Below, piece after piece: positions 12,493 through 22,298 of a stretch of 64,000 nt of DNA. Source of the stretch: Epiperipatus broadwayi (lineage: Eukaryota; Onychophora; Udeonychophora; Euonychophora; Peripatidae). Position numbers and translations under genes: made by a program. Numbering within the stretch: the stretch's first letter is position 1; each line of letters opens with the position of its first letter. Location: NCBI GenBank assembly GCA_028023455.1, contig JAQFVV010012396.1, positions 23,186,750 to 23,250,749 on the forward strand, read 5' to 3'. Under the pieces are notes generated by a model, which saw nothing but the letters and a program-made list of their open reading frames with translations, made no database searches and had not been told where the DNA came from.

Positions 12493-12720
12493 TACCCAAT
12501 GGTCATCTTTAGCATTTTCCAACCAAATACATATTACCCTGAAGGCATATCAATCTAATTATGCAATCTTTAATGTGCTGGGTCCACGTAATCTGTGGAC
12601 AAATTTTAGCGATTGAATTTTTCCACAAATCACTTGGAGATGTTATCTTAAATATCAGCAGATCAGACTGATATGGATTTAGGTCAACATGTCATTGATT
12701 GGAAAATACTAAAAAAACCA
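12493..12720. repeat. Imperfect 230 bp palindrome ending repeat X
   Basis: The arms pair as CTTTAGCATTTTCCAA with TTGGAAAATACTAAA, and CTGAAGGCATATCAATCT with AGACTGATATGGATTTAG. A smaller hairpin, GTCCAC..GTGGAC, sits near the middle. The corresponding palindrome in X' (about 24171-24422) is preserved and has a 20 bp duplication in its left arm. It may be a foldback MITE or the structured terminus of the element. Confidence 0.65.
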
Positions 12721-12723
12721 TTG

Positions 12724-12727
12724 GTAC
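12724..12727. other. Target-site duplication GTAC, left
   Basis: GTAC immediately precedes the 5' LTR and recurs immediately after the 3' LTR at 20614-20617. A 4 bp duplication is normal for LTR retrotransposons. Confidence 0.75.
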
Positions 12728-15451
12728 TGAAACAGTAAGGTCTGCTTTGAAGAGCTTCGTTTCACCTTTTCTCACCTATTTCCTACCCTCATACCTTAGT
12801 TTGAACCCCAATCTATCGTAGTGTGTCTGCAATACGCTTATATACCGAAAATCCCACCTAATTTTAAACCACGAGTACAATGCTCATATTATATATATAA
12901 TTCATTCCCAAATAAATAAAAGATTATAGATTATGTATATGTTCACATAATTTTGATTTATTAAAAAGTAGGTTATATAAGTCATAATTGCGCACACACT
13001 ATGATATGCATTTTAAAACATATCAAAATTATAAATTGTTAAAGTTATTTTGTTTGAATCTCTTTACAAATATATTACCATCGTAATGTATTTTGATTTA
13101 AAATAAAATTCATTTAGTAAATATATGTTTAGTAAATAGATTCAAATATTGCAAAGTAAAATCATTTTCTTTAATTTAATAAAAGTTATTCCAAATATTT
13201 CTGTTAAAATAAATGAGGGACAATAGTTTAATTATTTCATGTTGTAATTAGTTAATGTTATATAAGTTTATCTAAAAACAGCAGATGTCCGCTTAAGGTT
13301 TTCTTTAATTAATAAAAGTAATTTTTAATTAAATCTAGTTTGTAATTCGAATGTCGACAGGGAAAGTAACAAAAGAAATTAATTAATGTTGAATTCCTTT
13401 AGACATTCGGATGATTACAGCTGATAAGTCCGATATATTTTTGTAATGCTCCAGAGCAGTTCTATTGTTAAATTCTACTATAAAAAGGAGGTTTTTCTTT
13501 TGTTCTCTATTCTTCTAATGTTTCTAAGAGAAATCATTCTGAGTTCTATTCTAATAATTTGCTAACCTTGACATGACAGAGTAGAGGCGTCAAGATGGCT
13601 ATGTCCCCTTGGAATAGCCAGCTGCTGCTCCAGACCAATGGAAGCTATCACATAATGAACCCCTGAACTGCTGCTGCTGCAAAAATATGAACATTTCCAG
13701 ATTTTTCTGTTAAATTATATAAAAACCTGCCGACCATCAATCTACCTAAAATGCTTCTCCAGAGGTAACCCTAAATTAACCCAAGAGCTCTTGTGATAAC
13801 TAACATGCTATAGCTATTTAAAATTGTTTTTCTTATATTTCACATAACTTCATTATGTATTTTTTTAACGTGTTTAAATATACTCAACATTTTGCTCTAT
13901 CCTTGGGTTAATATTTTCTATTTATTAAGCTTTCTGTTATTTTATTATGATAATGTGTCAGAATCATCTTTGACCGAGTGAATTATTCTTTTTGTTGAAA
14001 CTAAGATGCCACTATAAAGGCATATTTTAAATTTCTAAATAATTTCCAATTTTTATTATCTTGCATATCACTCATTCGACGGCGATTCTTTTCTTTAATA
14101 TATAATATAATCACATAGTTTAAAATCTACATGTTATTGAATTTAATCTAATATGAGAGTATGTGCGAGGTCAATGATTAAATGTGTCCCCAAATGCATG
14201 ATTGTGTATATAAATCTATACTTACTTTTCAAACCTGCAAGCATGCATTTTCTTATTTTTAATTACCGTGTTCTACTTTAATTACAAAGTTCCTCAATGA
14301 TGTCGAGAATGTGTGGACCCTTTTAAATGAATTTTTGGGAATTTGATTGGGCATTTCTCTTAATTCAAATAAAACCCATTTAGATGTTTTATATATACTA
14401 GTCTCGTATTGCTGGTACATGAATTGGTTGTTGAGACTGCTTTGTTTTACTTTTCCAAGAATTCTTTACATGGCTAAGTCCATTCTCTTTGTTTGCAGTT
14501 TCCAGGCAGAGTGTGTCCCCAAGTGACACACCTGGAAATTAAACGCAATCGTCACCCAGTCGCTAAGTTTCAGCTGTTCATCAAAATACTTTCCTACAGG
14601 TTAGCGGCGAGATGCCCTCCATAATCATTCTGGATATTCGATATTGTTCTATTTTATATTTATTTTACAAAGCATCCCTGACTTAAACGTGTCACACCTT
14701 CCAACTTTAATAAATTCATTATCAGCAATACTGACCTCCCAATGTAACTCTATTATTATTATTCTCAAATAAATGCTTTGATCACATTCCCACTTTGTTG
14801 CTTAGTAAGCTTTTGTCCGTGCTATTCTCAAAATCAATAAATATTTTAGAACACTTAATTTTCAAATATTTTCTTAGACTTGTATAATTGTTCAAAGCAC
14901 CTCGCATATGTTCCTATCCCATCAAGCATATTATCATAATGCTATTAACCCAAAGAATAGAATATATCACCTTGCTTTAAAACCTTTTTGTTATTTATTG
15001 AAATATAATGCCAACAGTTATTTAATATGCATCCCTGTCTCATATAAGCAGACAGTGGTATTATATATATATGATTTATATGAATAAATTTTGTGAAATT
15101 ATTTAAAACTAAATTTGATATCTTATTTTATTGATTCCTATCACTGTCTTGGTCTATATATATATATATATATATATTCTGCATTTTTTTTGTAAATCCA
15201 TAGACGTTAATTAGTTACCCAAGCTTCTTTTAGTATAGAGTCTTTTGTTTCTCCCTGACCACCAGGCACCGATCAAAGGTTATACTAGTAGTGGCATCAG
15301 ATGCGTTATCACATAGATGGCGCTGTGAAATTTGGACTTTAGATTCAAAGTTAGTATATCTAGAAGGCAACCCGTCATAGAATATTCAGTTTTGTGTCTG
15401 GGGTTTGAATTATGCAGTGTGTTAGCGAGATAGAAAATTCTGACTGTTACA
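12728..15451 (+). repeat. 5' LTR
   Basis: It is 2724 bp, TGAAACAGT..ACTGTTACA. A TATA box lies about 750 bp in, which would make U3 about 780 bp and leave nearly 1.9 kb for R plus U5. A GC-richer segment at about 14495-14625 corresponds to the open frame at 19660 of the 3' LTR, but the frame here ends early. AATAAA-type signals are frequent and cannot be assigned. A short (TA)n lies at 15155-15178. Confidence 0.85.
13479..13487 (+). promoter_or_regulatory. Candidate TATA box of 5' LTR
   Basis: TATAAAAAG is followed by GAGG and a pyrimidine-rich stretch with TTCTCTATTCTTCT. It is conserved at 18647-18655 in the 3' LTR, so it is the most likely retrotransposon promoter. Confidence 0.5.
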
Positions 15452-16671
15452 TAGTAAATTTTTTTTTCCGGGTCCATGGCTTGCCCAAACATGGAGCCTT
15501 AAATATTTAAACACCCACATCCCTGTAGATCTTAATTAGTTAAACACCCACATCCCTGTAGCTTAATGTTAGCATTTTGTTTCGTATTTAATCATTCAAA
15601 TCCTTTATATTTTTGATATATATAATATTTTCAAACTCTATGTTATCTATATTGTTTATTTGTGTGTATATTTCATATATTTTGTTTGACTCGGGTATTC
15701 AATTACTTATACTGTATAATCAGAATTTTTCCAAACTTGCTATAGTGCGATACGAGCCATCTGTATTTATCTGTATTTATTGTTTCACTTACGACACACT
15801 ATATATGCATGGCATGAATTACTTAAATATTGTCCCAAGTGAATATTGTGACAATCTATGAATATTTCAAATATTGTATTTTCTATCAAAATAAAGTTTT
15901 ATTGGCTCAATGCACAAGATAGCATAATAATAATTTTGTATGGTAATGACCTAGATATGTAATAGGCTATCATGTGGAATTCAGAAATAATCATAAATCA
16001 AATTTTTGTAATAAAAAAAAATGTGAATGTTGTAACAAGTGCCCGTAGTTAAATGGAATAGTTATTAAAATTCATTTTCGGAAGCTAACAGTCTATGGAT
16101 CCTTTTAACTGGTAACATGGCGCCCAAGAGTAATTTCATTAAACGGAGTTAATTCTAAAATAAATTTTGTCACCAGGCTAAATTCTTTTATATGTAATTT
16201 GTTTTTTTTCAACATGTGTAAATTTTCTTAGACCAAATAATGAGACGTGAATCGGATCAATAATTATGTAAATAAATATATATGTTTGCAAATCTTAAAT
16301 AAGAGGGAAGAAATAATTATACCCGGATCGAGCGAATGTTTATATATATAAATAAAGTTGCTTGAGTTTAAAAATATATTTTAGCAAAACAATTTGACAG
16401 ATAGAATTTAAGAAATTTTTTATGTACGGACAGTAAAATATAAATGTTGGCAGCAGATTAAACAAGAACTTTTACTAATAGTAAAAGGGCAGTAGTTGGG
16501 GTTTTAGTGATAAATGTAAAAGCAGCAATTAGGCCAACAGAACCGAGAGGGAGATAGCCTATTAGCCATTAATAAAATTTGAAATCAAACGTAAAAAGTT
16601 TGTGTTTAGGATAATATAGTTAGCAATAAAATAAAAAAAAATCATCATCGATCACAGTAACATCCAAGGCC
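15452..16671 (+). other. Untranslated leader of the LTR element
   Basis: No primer-binding site abuts the 5' LTR. A TGG-initial stretch, TGGCTTGCCCAAACATGG, starts about 25 nt downstream and is only a weak candidate. A 22 bp block beginning TTAAACACCCACATCC occurs twice (15507-15529, 15540-15561). The rest is AT-rich with no supported frame. The 82-codon frame at 15613-15861 is hydrophobic and AT-driven and I do not call it a gene. Confidence 0.4.
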
Positions 16672-17377
16672 ATGGAAAATATGGATACTAATGAGGTCCA
16701 TTTCTGGACTATTATAGAATTGTTTAAGCAAGGTGAAAAAAAAGCAAAAAGATGGGCAGAAGAAAGCTGAAGAAGAGGTGAGGAACTAAGAGAGCTGTAC
16801 AGACTCCTCTCTGGGTAGCAAGAGATGGCAGATAAACTCCTGAACCAGAAAGTTGAGACAAATGATTCCGCAAAGAAGACTGATACACCAGACCTGGGAC
16901 CTCGAACTCAGCAACCAAGCTCAACACTAGAATATTTCATGAGGTTAAAGAATGTCCCAAGCTTTTTTTGGAAAGGGTGCTTCCAGCAAAGGATATCCAA
17001 GACTTAGGACATCCAACTCAGCTGACCAAGCTTGTGACGTTAAAATATTTCATGAAGTAAAAAACTGTCGCAAACTTCATTTGGAAATAATATTTCCAGC
17101 AAATGATGTCCGGGGCACAGGACATCAAACCCAGCTAACCAAGCTTCATCACATAAAATTTTTTCACAAAGTCAAAAAATGTCCACAACTGTATTTAGAC
17201 GAGATATTTCCAGCCATGAATGTACGAGATCTAGGGATTCAAACCCAGCTAATGATGCTTACCACCAACATCAAAGTACTTAAGGAAAACCAGGAATATA
17301 TCCCACCTGATATAGCAAGAATATATCGAATAAAGGAAATAGTGAAAACAATGATGGCACTGGATTTCAGCCCATAG
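16672..17377 (+). pseudogene. Gag-like ORF with tandem repeats, broken
   Basis: The frame opens with MENMDTNEVHFWTIIELFKQ followed by a Lys/Arg/Glu-rich segment. It is interrupted by an in-frame TGA and TAG, resumes as MADKLLNQKVE, and then needs a shift into the frame of 16952-17377. From about codon 70 onward it consists of four degenerate 37-38 residue repeats with the pattern DLG.QTQLTKL followed by FH.VK.CP.L.L..IFPA. Its position (first frame after the 5' LTR), charge and repeats suggest gag, but there is no CCHC knuckle and no recognisable capsid motif, so the name is inference. Its G+C is clearly higher than the flanks. Confidence 0.45.
16886..17330 (+). repeat. Four tandem 112 bp units in the gag-like ORF
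   Basis: The landmark GGACxTCxAACxCAGC recurs at about 16897, 17007, 17119 and 17234, followed each time by AAGCT and TTTCA.GAAGT.AA. The period of roughly 112 bp is not always an exact multiple of three between the surviving copies, which accounts for part of the frame break. Confidence 0.7.
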
Positions 17378-17560
17378 GCCAAGGAGCCACCCGATAAGGC
17401 AAAAAAATTGCGACAGCCTAAAGCTACAGTTATTAACAACCACTCTGGATTTCAATCCCTGGGACAAAGAACCACCAGACAAGGTAAAGAGACTTGATAA
17501 TCCAAGACTGCAGTCATCAAATTATCAAAGCAGTTATTACCCACCAGACCCAGGATTATC
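17355..17560 (+). repeat. Two or more degenerate ~95 bp tandem units
   Basis: CACTGGATTTCAGCCC..GAGCCACCCGATAAGGCAA (from about 17357) is echoed by CACTCTGGATTTCAATCCC..GAACCACCAGACAAGG (from about 17441), each followed by a CCTAAAGCTACAGT- or CCAAGACTGCAGT-like block. A partial third unit (CACCAGACCCAGG) ends the array. If translated, the units give Lys/Pro-rich peptide such as AKEPPDKAKKLRQPKATV. Confidence 0.55.
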
Positions 17561-17593
17561 GTAGTTTTTTTTAAAAACAACAACAAAAAAGAA

Positions 17594-17842
17594 ATGGACA
17601 CGTCACAGGATAATATAAAAAGGAGATCGGATATAAACAATGTTAATCTATTAGATTTGTTAAATAAAATTTTGTTGAAGGGGGGAGATAATAGAAAATG
17701 TTCGCTAGATGGTAGATTTATTAATATGATCCGGGTATATAATTCAGTTTTGTTTCTTCATTATATTTATATCCTGTACATTATGGGTTATCTTGTAAAT
17801 TTTTTTATTTATGCAGGCTTCATAGGTGGACACCTGTTGTAA
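17594..17842 (+). CDS. Unrecognised 82-codon frame near the 3' LTR
   Basis: It starts MDTSQDNIKRRSDINNVNLL and ends in a hydrophobic stretch (about residues 50-78) that could form a membrane segment. It follows the gag-like region in the LTR element. The hydrophobic part is mostly an AT-composition effect and no homologue is recognised. It could be the tail of the gag-like protein, an accessory frame, or chance. Confidence 0.2.
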   Translation: MDTSQDNIKRRSDINNVNLLDLLNKILLKGGDNRKCSLDGRFINMIRVYNSVLFLHYIYILYIMGYLVNFFIYAGFIGGHLL

Positions 17843-17878
17843 GATCTTTTTTTTTAACAATTTTTTTTGTTCCGTCAC

Positions 17879-17888
17879 TAAGAGAATG
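17879..17888 (+). promoter_or_regulatory. Candidate polypurine tract
   Basis: AAGAGAATG lies directly before the TGAAACAG of the 3' LTR. It is short and interrupted by a T, so it is a weak tract, but its position is right for plus-strand priming. Confidence 0.35.
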
Positions 17889-18646
17889 TGAAACAGTAAG
17901 GTCTGCTTTGCAGATCTTCGTTTCACCTTTTCTCACCTATTTCCTACCCTCATACCTTAGTTTGAACCCCAATCTATTGTAGTGTGTCTGCAATATGCTT
18001 ATATACTGAAAATCCCACCTAATTTTAAACCATGAGTACAATGCTCATATTAGATATATAATTCATTCCCAAATAAATAAAAGATTATAGATTATGTATA
18101 TATTCACATAATTTTGGTTTATTAAAAAGTAGGTTATATAAGTCGTAATTGCGCACACACTATGATATGCATTTTAAAACATATCAAAATTATAAATTGT
18201 TAAAGTTATTTTGTTTGAATCTATTTACAAATATATTACCATCGTAATGTATTTTGATTTAAAATAAAATTCATTTAGTAAATATTCATTTAGTAAATAG
18301 ATTCAAATATTGCAATTTAAAAAGTAAAATCATTTTCCTTAATTTAATAAAAGTTATTCCAAATATTTCTGTTAAAATAAATGAGGGACAATAGTTTAAT
18401 TGTTTCATGTTGTAATTAGTTAATGTTATATAAGTTTATCTAAAAACAGCAGATGTCCACTTAAGGTTTTTTTAAATTAATAAAAGTAATTTTTAATTAA
18501 ATCTAGTTTGTAATTCGAATGTCGGCAGGGAAAGTAACAAAAGAAATTAATTAATGTTGAATTCCTTTAGACATTCGGATGATTACAGCTGATAAGTCTG
18601 ATATATTTTTGTAATGCTCCAGGGCAGTTCTATTGTTAAATTCTAC

Positions 18647-18655
18647 TATAAAAAG
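18647..18655 (+). promoter_or_regulatory. Candidate TATA box of 3' LTR
   Basis: TATAAAAAG is at the same LTR offset as 13479-13487. Confidence 0.45.
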
Positions 18656-19659
18656 GAGGATTTTTTTTTGTTCTCTATTCTTCTAATGTTTCTAAGAGAA
18701 ATCTTTCTGAGTTCTTTTTTAATAATTTGCTAACCTTGACATGACAGAGTAGAGGCGTCAAGATGACTATGTTCCCTTGGAAGAGCCAGCCAATGCTCCA
18801 GACCATCAAAAGCTATCACATAAGGAACCCCGGAACTGCTGCTGCTGCAAAAATATGAACATTTCCAGATTTTGCTGTTAAATTATATAAAAACCTGCTG
18901 ACCATCAATCTACATAAAATGCTTCTCCAGAGGTAACCCTAAATTAGCCCAAGAGCTCTTGTGATAACTAACATGCTATAGTTATTTAAAATTGTTTTTC
19001 TTATATTTCACATAACTTCATTATGTATTTCTTTAACGTGTTTAAATATACTCAACATTTTTCTCTATCCTTGGGTTAATATTTTCTATTTATTAAGCTT
19101 TCTGTTATTTTATTATGATAATGTGTCAGAATCATCTTTGACCGAGTGAATTATTCTTTTTGTTGAAACTAAGACACCGCTATAAAGGCATATTTTAAAT
19201 TTCTAAATAATTTCCAATTTTTATTATCTTGCAAATCACTCATTCGAGGGCGATTTTTTTCTTTAATATATAATATAATCACATAGTTTAAAATCTACAT
19301 GTTATTGATTTTAATCTAATATGAGAGTATGTGCGAGGTCAATGATTAAATGTGTCCCCAAATGCATGATTGCGTATATAAATTTATACTTACTTTTCAA
19401 ACCCGCAATCATGAATTTTCATATTTTAATTACCGTGTTCTACTTTAATTACAAAGTTCCTCATTGATGTCGAGAATGTGCGGACCCTTTTAAATGAATT
19501 TTTGGGAATTTGATTGGGCATTTCTCTTAATCCAAGTAAAACCCATTTAGATGTTTTATATATACTAGTCTCGTATTGCTGGTACATGAATTGGTTGTTG
19601 AGACCACTTTGTTTTACTTTTCCAAGGATTCTTTACATGGCTAAGTCCATTCTCTGTGT

Positions 19660-19848
19660 TTGCGTTTTCCAGGCAGAGTGTATCCCCAAGTGACACACCT
19701 GGGAATTAAACGCAATCATCACCCACTTGCTAAGTTTCGGCTGTTCATCAAAATACTTTCCTATGGGTTAGCGGCGAGACGCCCTCCAAAATCATTCCGG
19801 ATATTCGATATTGTTCTATTTTATATTTATTTTACAAAGCATCTGTGA
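19660..19848 (+). CDS. Unrecognised 62-codon frame inside the LTR
   Basis: The peptide begins MRFPGRVYPQVTHLGIKRNH and has the basic stretch LAARRPPKSFRIF. The homologous segment of the 5' LTR (about 14497-14625) reads the same for about 40 residues with substitutions, lacks the ATG and then stops. The block is visibly GC-richer than the rest of the LTR and is preceded by a pyrimidine-rich TTTTCCAG that resembles a splice acceptor. It could be a captured host exon or an old LTR-encoded frame. No function can be given. Confidence 0.25.
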   Translation: MRFPGRVYPQVTHLGIKRNHHPLAKFRLFIKILSYGLAARRPPKSFRIFDIVLFYIYFTKHL

Positions 19849-20613
19849 CTTAAACATGTCACACCCTCCAACTTTAATAAATTCATTATTAGCAATACTG
19901 ACCTCCCAATGCAACTCTATTATTATTATTCTCAAATAAATGCTTTGATCACATTCCCACTTTATTGCTTAGTAAGCTTTTGTCCATGCTATTCTCGAAA
20001 TCAATAAATATTTTAGTACACTTAATTTTCAAATATTTTCTTAGACTTGTATAATTGTTCAAAGCACCTCGCATATGTTCCTATCTCATCAAGCACATTA
20101 ACCCGAAGAATAGAATATATCACCTTGCTTTAAAACCTTTTTGTCATTTATTGAAATATAATGCCAACAATTATTTAATATGCATCCCTGTCTCATATAA
20201 GCAGACAGTGGCATTATATATATATGATTTATATGAATAAATTTTGTGAAATTATTTAAAACTAAATTTGATATCTTATTTTATTGATTCCTATCACTGT
20301 CTCGGTCTCTCTCTCTCTCTATATATATATATATTTTTTTCTGCATTTCTTTTGTAAATCCATAGATGTTAATTACCCACCCAAGCTTCTTTTAGTTTAG
20401 AGTCTTTTGTTTCTCCTTGACCACCAGGCATCGGTCAAAGGTTATACTAGTAGTGGCATCAGATGCGTTATCATGTAGATGGCACTGTGAAATTTGGACT
20501 TTAGATTCGAACTTAGTATATCTAGAAGGCAACCCCTCCTAGAATGTTCAGTTTTGTGTCTGGGGTTTGAATTCTGCAGTGTGTTAGCGAGATTGACGAT
20601 TCTGACTGTTACA

Positions 20614-20617
20614 GTAC
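20614..20617. other. Target-site duplication GTAC, right
   Basis: This is the same four bases as 12724-12727, directly after ACTGTTACA of the 3' LTR. Confidence 0.75.
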
Positions 20618-20881
20618 TTTAGTATTATTTAACTGATGATGTATTACACCTACCGATTTTCCATTCGGTAGACATCATCGATCATAACGTGACAACATTG
20701 TCATGGAAACTGAGACACTGGAATGATTAATCCATGTGAGAATCAATTTTTTTTGATCTGCATGATTTAAAAATTGGTAAGAGCTTTGGGAAATTTTGAT
20801 ATTTGCCTGTCTTTTGTGATTTTGCTACTCATGGCTTCACACTGATTTTTTCATTCTGTCATATTTCTATTTTTGCTACAA
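20618..20881 (+). other. Upstream part of the Merlin element
   Basis: This is noncoding. A short hairpin, GATGATGT..ACATCATC, encloses CTACCGA..TTCGGTAG (about 20635-20680). Before the LTR element inserted, this DNA was continuous with repeat X. Confidence 0.4.
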
Positions 20882-21738
20882 ATGGCTGAAACTTATTTGC
20901 CAAGTACCGAAAAAGAAGCTATTATTTTCTTTCAAGACCATGGAGTTCTCCCCAATAGGAAACTATGTCAAAATGGCCTAGAAATGAAAAAATATATACA
21001 CAATTCTGTAAAGCAATAGCAATGTTATTTGAAAGATTGTCTGTTCCAAATTGCAATAAGAAAAGGGACATAGTTCGAGGGCTCCAAAATTCCTTTTGTC
21101 ACCATGTTTCATATGCAGGTGGTCCAGAGAATTAACATCCATAGCCTTTTGTGTGGAGCAATTGTATATGGCTGACAAAACATTTGTTGATTGGAGCAAC
21201 TACCTCCATGGAGTATTACGTGGAAAATATTAAAAAATGAAAGCTGTAAAATTGGAGATCCTGACACAATTGTGGAGATTGACAAAAGCATGTTCACAAA
21301 GCAGAACAATGCTGGAAGAGTCCTGCCACAGCAATGGCTATTTGGTGGCATATGCAGAAAGACTGATAAATGTTTTATTGTAGCCATTAGAGATAGAAGT
21401 GCATAAATTCTCATGCAAGACATTTTACAAATTGTGCACCAAGGCTCAACAATTTACAGCAATTGCTGGAAAGAATATAAGAGCAAAGAGTTAGCTGAGG
21501 CTGGATATGAACACCATTGAGTTAACCACATGAACAACTTCATAGATGTCTTAACCGGTGCACATACACAAAATATTGACAGATTGTGGAGTTCGGTCAA
21601 ATGGCATAATAAAAACATAGAGGGACAGCATGGCAGCTCCTGGACTCATATTTGAGTGAATTTATGTGGAGGTGGTCAGATAAATCTGATCCTTTATGTG
21701 CAATTTTAGAATACATATCTCAATTCAGTCCACCATAG
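20882..21738 (+). pseudogene. Merlin / ISXO2-like transposase, decayed
   Basis: A DDE transposase of the Merlin superfamily, the eukaryotic relatives of bacterial IS1595/IS1016. Blocks appear in the correct order across frames: N-terminal AIIFFQDHGVLPNRKLC; a zinc-ribbon remnant VPNCNKKRD; VDWSNYLHGVLRG; DTIVEIDKS with the first catalytic Asp; QQWLFGGICRKTDKCFIV; IRDRSA; GSTIYSNCWKEY; VNHMNNFIDVLTGAHTQNID followed by RLWSSVKW; and SYLSEFMWRWSDKSDPLCAI to a stop at 21736. The second catalytic Asp (usual SDCW) is Asn and the third Glu (usual QNIE) is Asp. Several stops and frameshifts are present, so it cannot make an active enzyme. The best surviving open frame is 21191-21406. Confidence 0.9.
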
Positions 21739-22298
21739 TTATATGTAAATAATTTTCATTTTTGTTTCAAATAAATAATGTCATTTCGATGTATATTATT
21801 TTGTAAATTCTTCTGCAATTATAAAAAGTACAATTAATTAATATTATTTTAATTTCTGAAATATATTATACAGAAATTTTTTTTTTGTAAATTCATCCAC
21901 AATTATAAGAAATACAATTAATTACTTTTGATAGTTTTTAAATTCTGAAATATATTATATTATAAATTCGACTAAAAATGGCATAATATAGCACCTTTTA
22001 AGTTATTCTCCAAGGTCGCCATTAATGCAAAATTTATATTAAGTTGGGAGAAGTACCTGATATCGTCTATTAATTTTAAATTTACAAAAAAAATTTTGTT
22101 AATATTTTTGCAATTATCAATCTTACACTTAATTACTTATTTTGACGTAAGCATGTACATGGTTTTTTTTTCCATTTTCATTTTTTTCATTAAAAATTTG
22201 CAATATAAAGTATCTTTTTAATATATCAAATTTACACTTAATTACTTTTAATTTGAAAATTATTTTGATGTATATTATGTACTATTATGTATTTAGAC
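21739..22298 (+). repeat. Degenerate tandem units 3' of Merlin
   Basis: A unit with TTTTGTAAATTC.TC.GCAATTATAAAA, a spacer with TACAATTAATTA, and CTGAA.TATATTATACAGAA occurs at about 21803-21880 and 21885-21960. It occurs again inside X' (about 22500-22570) and X (about 11870-11960), linking Merlin to the X repeats. Confidence 0.55.

Larger units (their letters stand above)
11680..12727 (+). repeat. Repeat X, left copy of the pair flanking Merlin
   Basis: This stretch is collinear with 22299-24422 (repeat X') once the transposon at 22984-24098 is removed. Shared landmarks are AGTCAC.TGTTTACTGATTT, TTGAGATCTTGTTAACT, TTATATTATACAGAA, a GC-richer patch near 12040-12100 and the palindrome at its end. 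X stops abruptly at the LTR retrotransposon insertion. It may be the 3' end of another Merlin copy, because X' follows the Merlin frame in the same orientation. The 80-codon open frame at 12038-12280 is not conserved as a frame in X'. Confidence 0.75.
12728..20613 (+). mobile_element. LTR retrotransposon, 7.9 kb, non-autonomous
   Basis: Two direct repeats of about 2.72 kb (12728-15451 and 17889-20613) enclose a 2.44 kb internal region. Each repeat starts TGAAACAGT and ends ACTGTTACA, so it has the TG..CA ends and short imperfect terminal inverted repeat of an LTR. The whole is flanked by the 4 bp duplication GTAC. The internal region holds a broken gag-like frame with tandem repeats and no protease, reverse transcriptase, RNase H or integrase. 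Very long LTRs with a pol-less core fit the LARD type of parasite that depends on a full-length relative. In stretches compared by eye the LTRs differ by about 3-5 percent, mostly transitions, so insertion is not very recent. Orientation follows the gag-like frame and the LTR TATA boxes. Confidence 0.85.
17889..20613 (+). repeat. 3' LTR
   Basis: It is 2725 bp and collinear with 12728-15451, with scattered substitutions (many C/T and G/A) and small indels. A (TC)n(TA)n stretch at 20305-20334 replaces the pure (TA)n of the 5' LTR. Confidence 0.85.

Noticed and set aside
12728-20613. Simple segmental duplication of 2.7 kb
   Set aside because: TG..CA ends, terminal inverted bases, conserved TATA boxes and the flanking GTAC duplication fit an LTR element better.
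21109-21423. 104-codon - strand frame
   Set aside because: It is antisense to the well-recognised Merlin transposase on the + strand.
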